Of a stretch of DNA of 64,000 nucleotides, positions 62,318 to 64,000 are shown in pieces. The DNA lies in NCBI RefSeq assembly GCF_900109725.1, contig NZ_FOBC01000001.1:234957-298956 (forward strand), given 5' to 3'. Source of the DNA: Halomonas daqiaonensis (GTDB taxonomy: Bacteria > Pseudomonadota > Gammaproteobacteria > Pseudomonadales > Halomonadaceae). Under the pieces are notes generated by a model. That model was not told the DNA's origin, did no database searches, and worked only from the letters and a program-made list of their open reading frames with translations. Positions within the stretch are counted from its first letter, which is position 1. Each line of letters begins with the position of its first letter. The position numbers and the translations under genes are program-made.

Positions 62318-64000
62318 TTACTGGTCGATATTCAGCTGGCCGCTGTCGAGCATCTGCTGGAGCAGGTCAGCACTATCGCCGGGGTTAGCGCCGAAATCGG
62401 TGAACGACTTACCTTCCAGGGTGATCATCTGGTCTGCATTAGCGCCGTCGATACCCAAAGTTCCATCAGAGCTGACATGCAAGACAATATCGCTGCCATC
62501 CTCTTTGGCAAAGATGTAGTCGCCTATGCTAGCTTCGTCTTCACCCTGCAGCAGATCAGCGAGATCCAAGCGATCGGCGTTCGGCTCGTCCGTGAAGCCG
62601 AACTTGCCATTGTCGGTATCACTGATCTCCGTGAAGTCCGTGACGGTGTCCTCGGCAGCATCAGAAGAGGTGCCTTCATCACCGAAGTTCCAAGCGAAGG
62701 TGTCGGCGCCTAAGCCGCCGGTGAGCTCGTCGTCACCAGCACCGCCATAGAAGATATCGTCGCCGTCATCACCAACCAAAATATCGTTATCGGATGTGCC
62801 AGCGATAACGTCGTCGTCAACGGTACCGTTGATTTGAGCATCGGAAGACTCAGCGCCAAGAAGGGTGACGTTCAACGTCTGTGTGGGTGAGGGATCTCCA
62901 TCGGCATCTGTACCATAAATATCAAAGTCGAAGACTGTATCATCAGGCAGCAAGAGCTCGGTATATTCGACACCTTCGATCTTGCCGCTTCCTTGGACGA
63001 TAGTGAAGATAATGGTATTGAAATCCTGCGTCGGATTGATGCTGACCCAACCATTCTGGCTTAGAGGATCGATTTCCCCATAGTCACCGCTATCGGTCAC
63101 CCAGCTCATCACAAAATCTGTGGAACTTTGCTGCTTGATAAAGAAACTGACGATGTCAGGCGAAGCCCCATTGATAAAACTGATGATGAACTGCTCACCC
63201 GCATCCACATTGCCATTATCAACACCGAAACCGGCGCTTGTTGGCTTGATCTTCTCCTGTTTATCAATACTGTCATTTGCATCGGTATCAACGGCACTAA
63301 AGACAACATCACCGATCGTCAAATCGTTAACGGCCGCACCTCCCTGCACGCTCGAGAAGTCTACGGTCTGGGGGATAGACGGGCGCGCCTCATGCAACGT
63401 GAAATCATAGGTACCGTCGATGTTGACAGTAAGAGTGAAGAAATCTTCCGTGACTGCCTCACCATCGATCTGCTTGGTTATCTGCGCGAGCTTGGTTACC
63501 GAACTGTCGGCGTTAGTGGTGGTGGTATAAGTAACCACACCATCAAGCGCACCATTGGTCGGATCGGCCACGGAAATCGTCCCCAGCCCGTCGGCGCCCA
63601 GTGCAAGATCATGGAGCCCTGTTACCTTCGTGCCGCTCTCATTGGCAATGATCGCATTCATGATATTGGTGAAGGTTGGCTCGTCATCCAGGATATTGAT
63701 GGTCAGATTGGCCGTATCAGCACTGCCGCCAATACCCGCCACCGTGACGCTGACACTGTCCTGCAACGTCTCATCGTTGCCCGGCTGCTGGTGATCCTGG
63801 GCTGCCTTCAGCGTATAGGTGTAGCTGATCGTACCGCTGGTCGCCGTACCGCTGTAGCCGGTCAGCCGCAACTCACCTTCTCCGGTATCGATCACACCGG
63901 AGGGGAAGCCTTGGCTAAAGCCTTGCAGATCGGCCAATGTGAAATCGGTACCGCCCACGGTGACGGTCTTGATCCCGTCACTGGCCGATACGTCAAAGCT
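62318..64000 (-). CDS. C-terminal part of a giant RTX adhesin (LapA-like, type I secreted)
   Basis: 561 codons are open from the right edge to the stop, so only the C-terminal end is seen. The upstream part shows a repeated beta-sandwich module with ILDDEPTFTN and SGTATSGTISYTYTL patterns typical of T1SS-143-type repeats. Then come RTX nonapeptides (GTSDNDILVGDDGDDIFYGG, then GAGDDELTGGLGADTFAW) and the VCA0849-type C-terminal type I secretion domain ending LLQQMLDSGQLNIDQ. Base composition is less GC-rich than its neighbours. The N-terminal retention domain with the LapG cleavage site would be beyond the window. Convergent with lapGD, which strongly suggests it is their target. Confidence 0.9.
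   Translation of the reverse strand, partial: SFDVSASDGIKTVTVGGTDFTLADLQGFSQGFPSGVIDTGEGELRLTGYSGTATSGTISYTYTLKAAQDHQQPGNDETLQDSVSVTVAGIGGSADTANLTINILDDEPTFTNIMNAIIANESGTKVTGLHDLALGADGLGTISVADPTNGALDGVVTYTTTTNADSSVTKLAQITKQIDGEAVTEDFFTLTVNIDGTYDFTLHEARPSIPQTVDFSSVQGGAAVNDLTIGDVVFSAVDTDANDSIDKQEKIKPTSAGFGVDNGNVDAGEQFIISFINGASPDIVSFFIKQQSSTDFVMSWVTDSGDYGEIDPLSQNGWVSINPTQDFNTIIFTIVQGSGKIEGVEYTELLLPDDTVFDFDIYGTDADGDPSPTQTLNVTLLGAESSDAQINGTVDDDVIAGTSDNDILVGDDGDDIFYGGAGDDELTGGLGADTFAWNFGDEGTSSDAAEDTVTDFTEISDTDNGKFGFTDEPNADRLDLADLLQGEDEASIGDYIFAKEDGSDIVLHVSSDGTLGIDGANADQMITLEGKSFTDFGANPGDSADLLQQMLDSGQLNIDQ

Overview
The window is a stretch of chromosome from a GC-rich, moderately halophilic gammaproteobacterium, most likely Halomonas or a close relative (Halomonadaceae). 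The evidence is the GC-rich coding sequence, acidic proteins, an MvaT-type H-NS analogue, a TyrA-AroA fusion, the gyrA-serC-pheA-tyrA/aroA-cmk-rpsA order known from the Pseudomonas/Halomonas side of the class, and a LiuR-controlled branched-chain acyl-CoA region. No rRNA, tRNA, prophage or intact insertion sequence was found. Almost all of it is core chromosome; the unusual material lies mostly between genes.

Layout. 1-9.7 kb: a cation antiporter cut by the left edge, the pqiABC lipid-transport operon, the RNA helicase rhlE, two unknown genes, a cyanate-type MFS transporter and an asparaginase. 9.8-18.1 kb: small proteins, the tRNA hydroxylation gene trhP, and a three-gene operon of a DUF1289 protein, the tRNA hydroxylase MiaE and a 1307-residue SARP/AAA regulator. 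18.4-29.6 kb: acnB, rraA, a membrane GDPD phosphodiesterase, gamma-glutamyltransferase, a CigR-like protein, and ppsA with its divergent regulator ppsR. 30.8-41 kb: acyl-CoA catabolism, comprising a glutarate pair (CoA-transferase and gcdH), a MATE pump, a valine-degradation operon (isobutyryl-CoA dehydrogenase, hydroxyisobutyryl-CoA hydrolase, mmsB), and divergently liuR with an acyl-CoA synthetase. 41-46.5 kb: hpt, nagZ, the pilD-coaE-yacG-tus set, and mvaT. 46.7-56.5 kb: rpsA, cmk, tyrA-aroA, pheA, serC and gyrA, all on the minus strand. 56.9-64 kb: rdgC, an acyltransferase, and a c-di-GMP-controlled adhesion module (lapG, lapD) facing the C-terminal end of a giant RTX adhesin that runs off the right edge.

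Two families of intergenic elements recur. Family 1 has five copies (about 10.9, 12.6, 27.1, 32.2 and 56.7 kb, both orientations). It is 138-167 bp long, has ATCGCAG/CTGCGAT ends in the full-length copies, and folds into nested hairpins in which paired bases change together between copies. Family 2 has three copies (30.65, 34.98 and 40.97 kb): a GCGCCGA heptamer array, a conserved core with a rho-independent terminator, and a TTGGCTGC octamer array, bounded by inverted TAAGCGCC ends that often supply the stop codon of the neighbouring gene. The left and right arrays are mutually complementary.

Most likely to repay attention: the two repeat families; the large regulator with an apparently degenerate nucleotidyl-cyclase domain, co-transcribed with a tRNA-modification enzyme; a Tus-like replication-terminus protein; and the paired palindromes in the liuR divergent promoter region. 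Functions come from recognising families in translated sequence; nothing was searched or computed.
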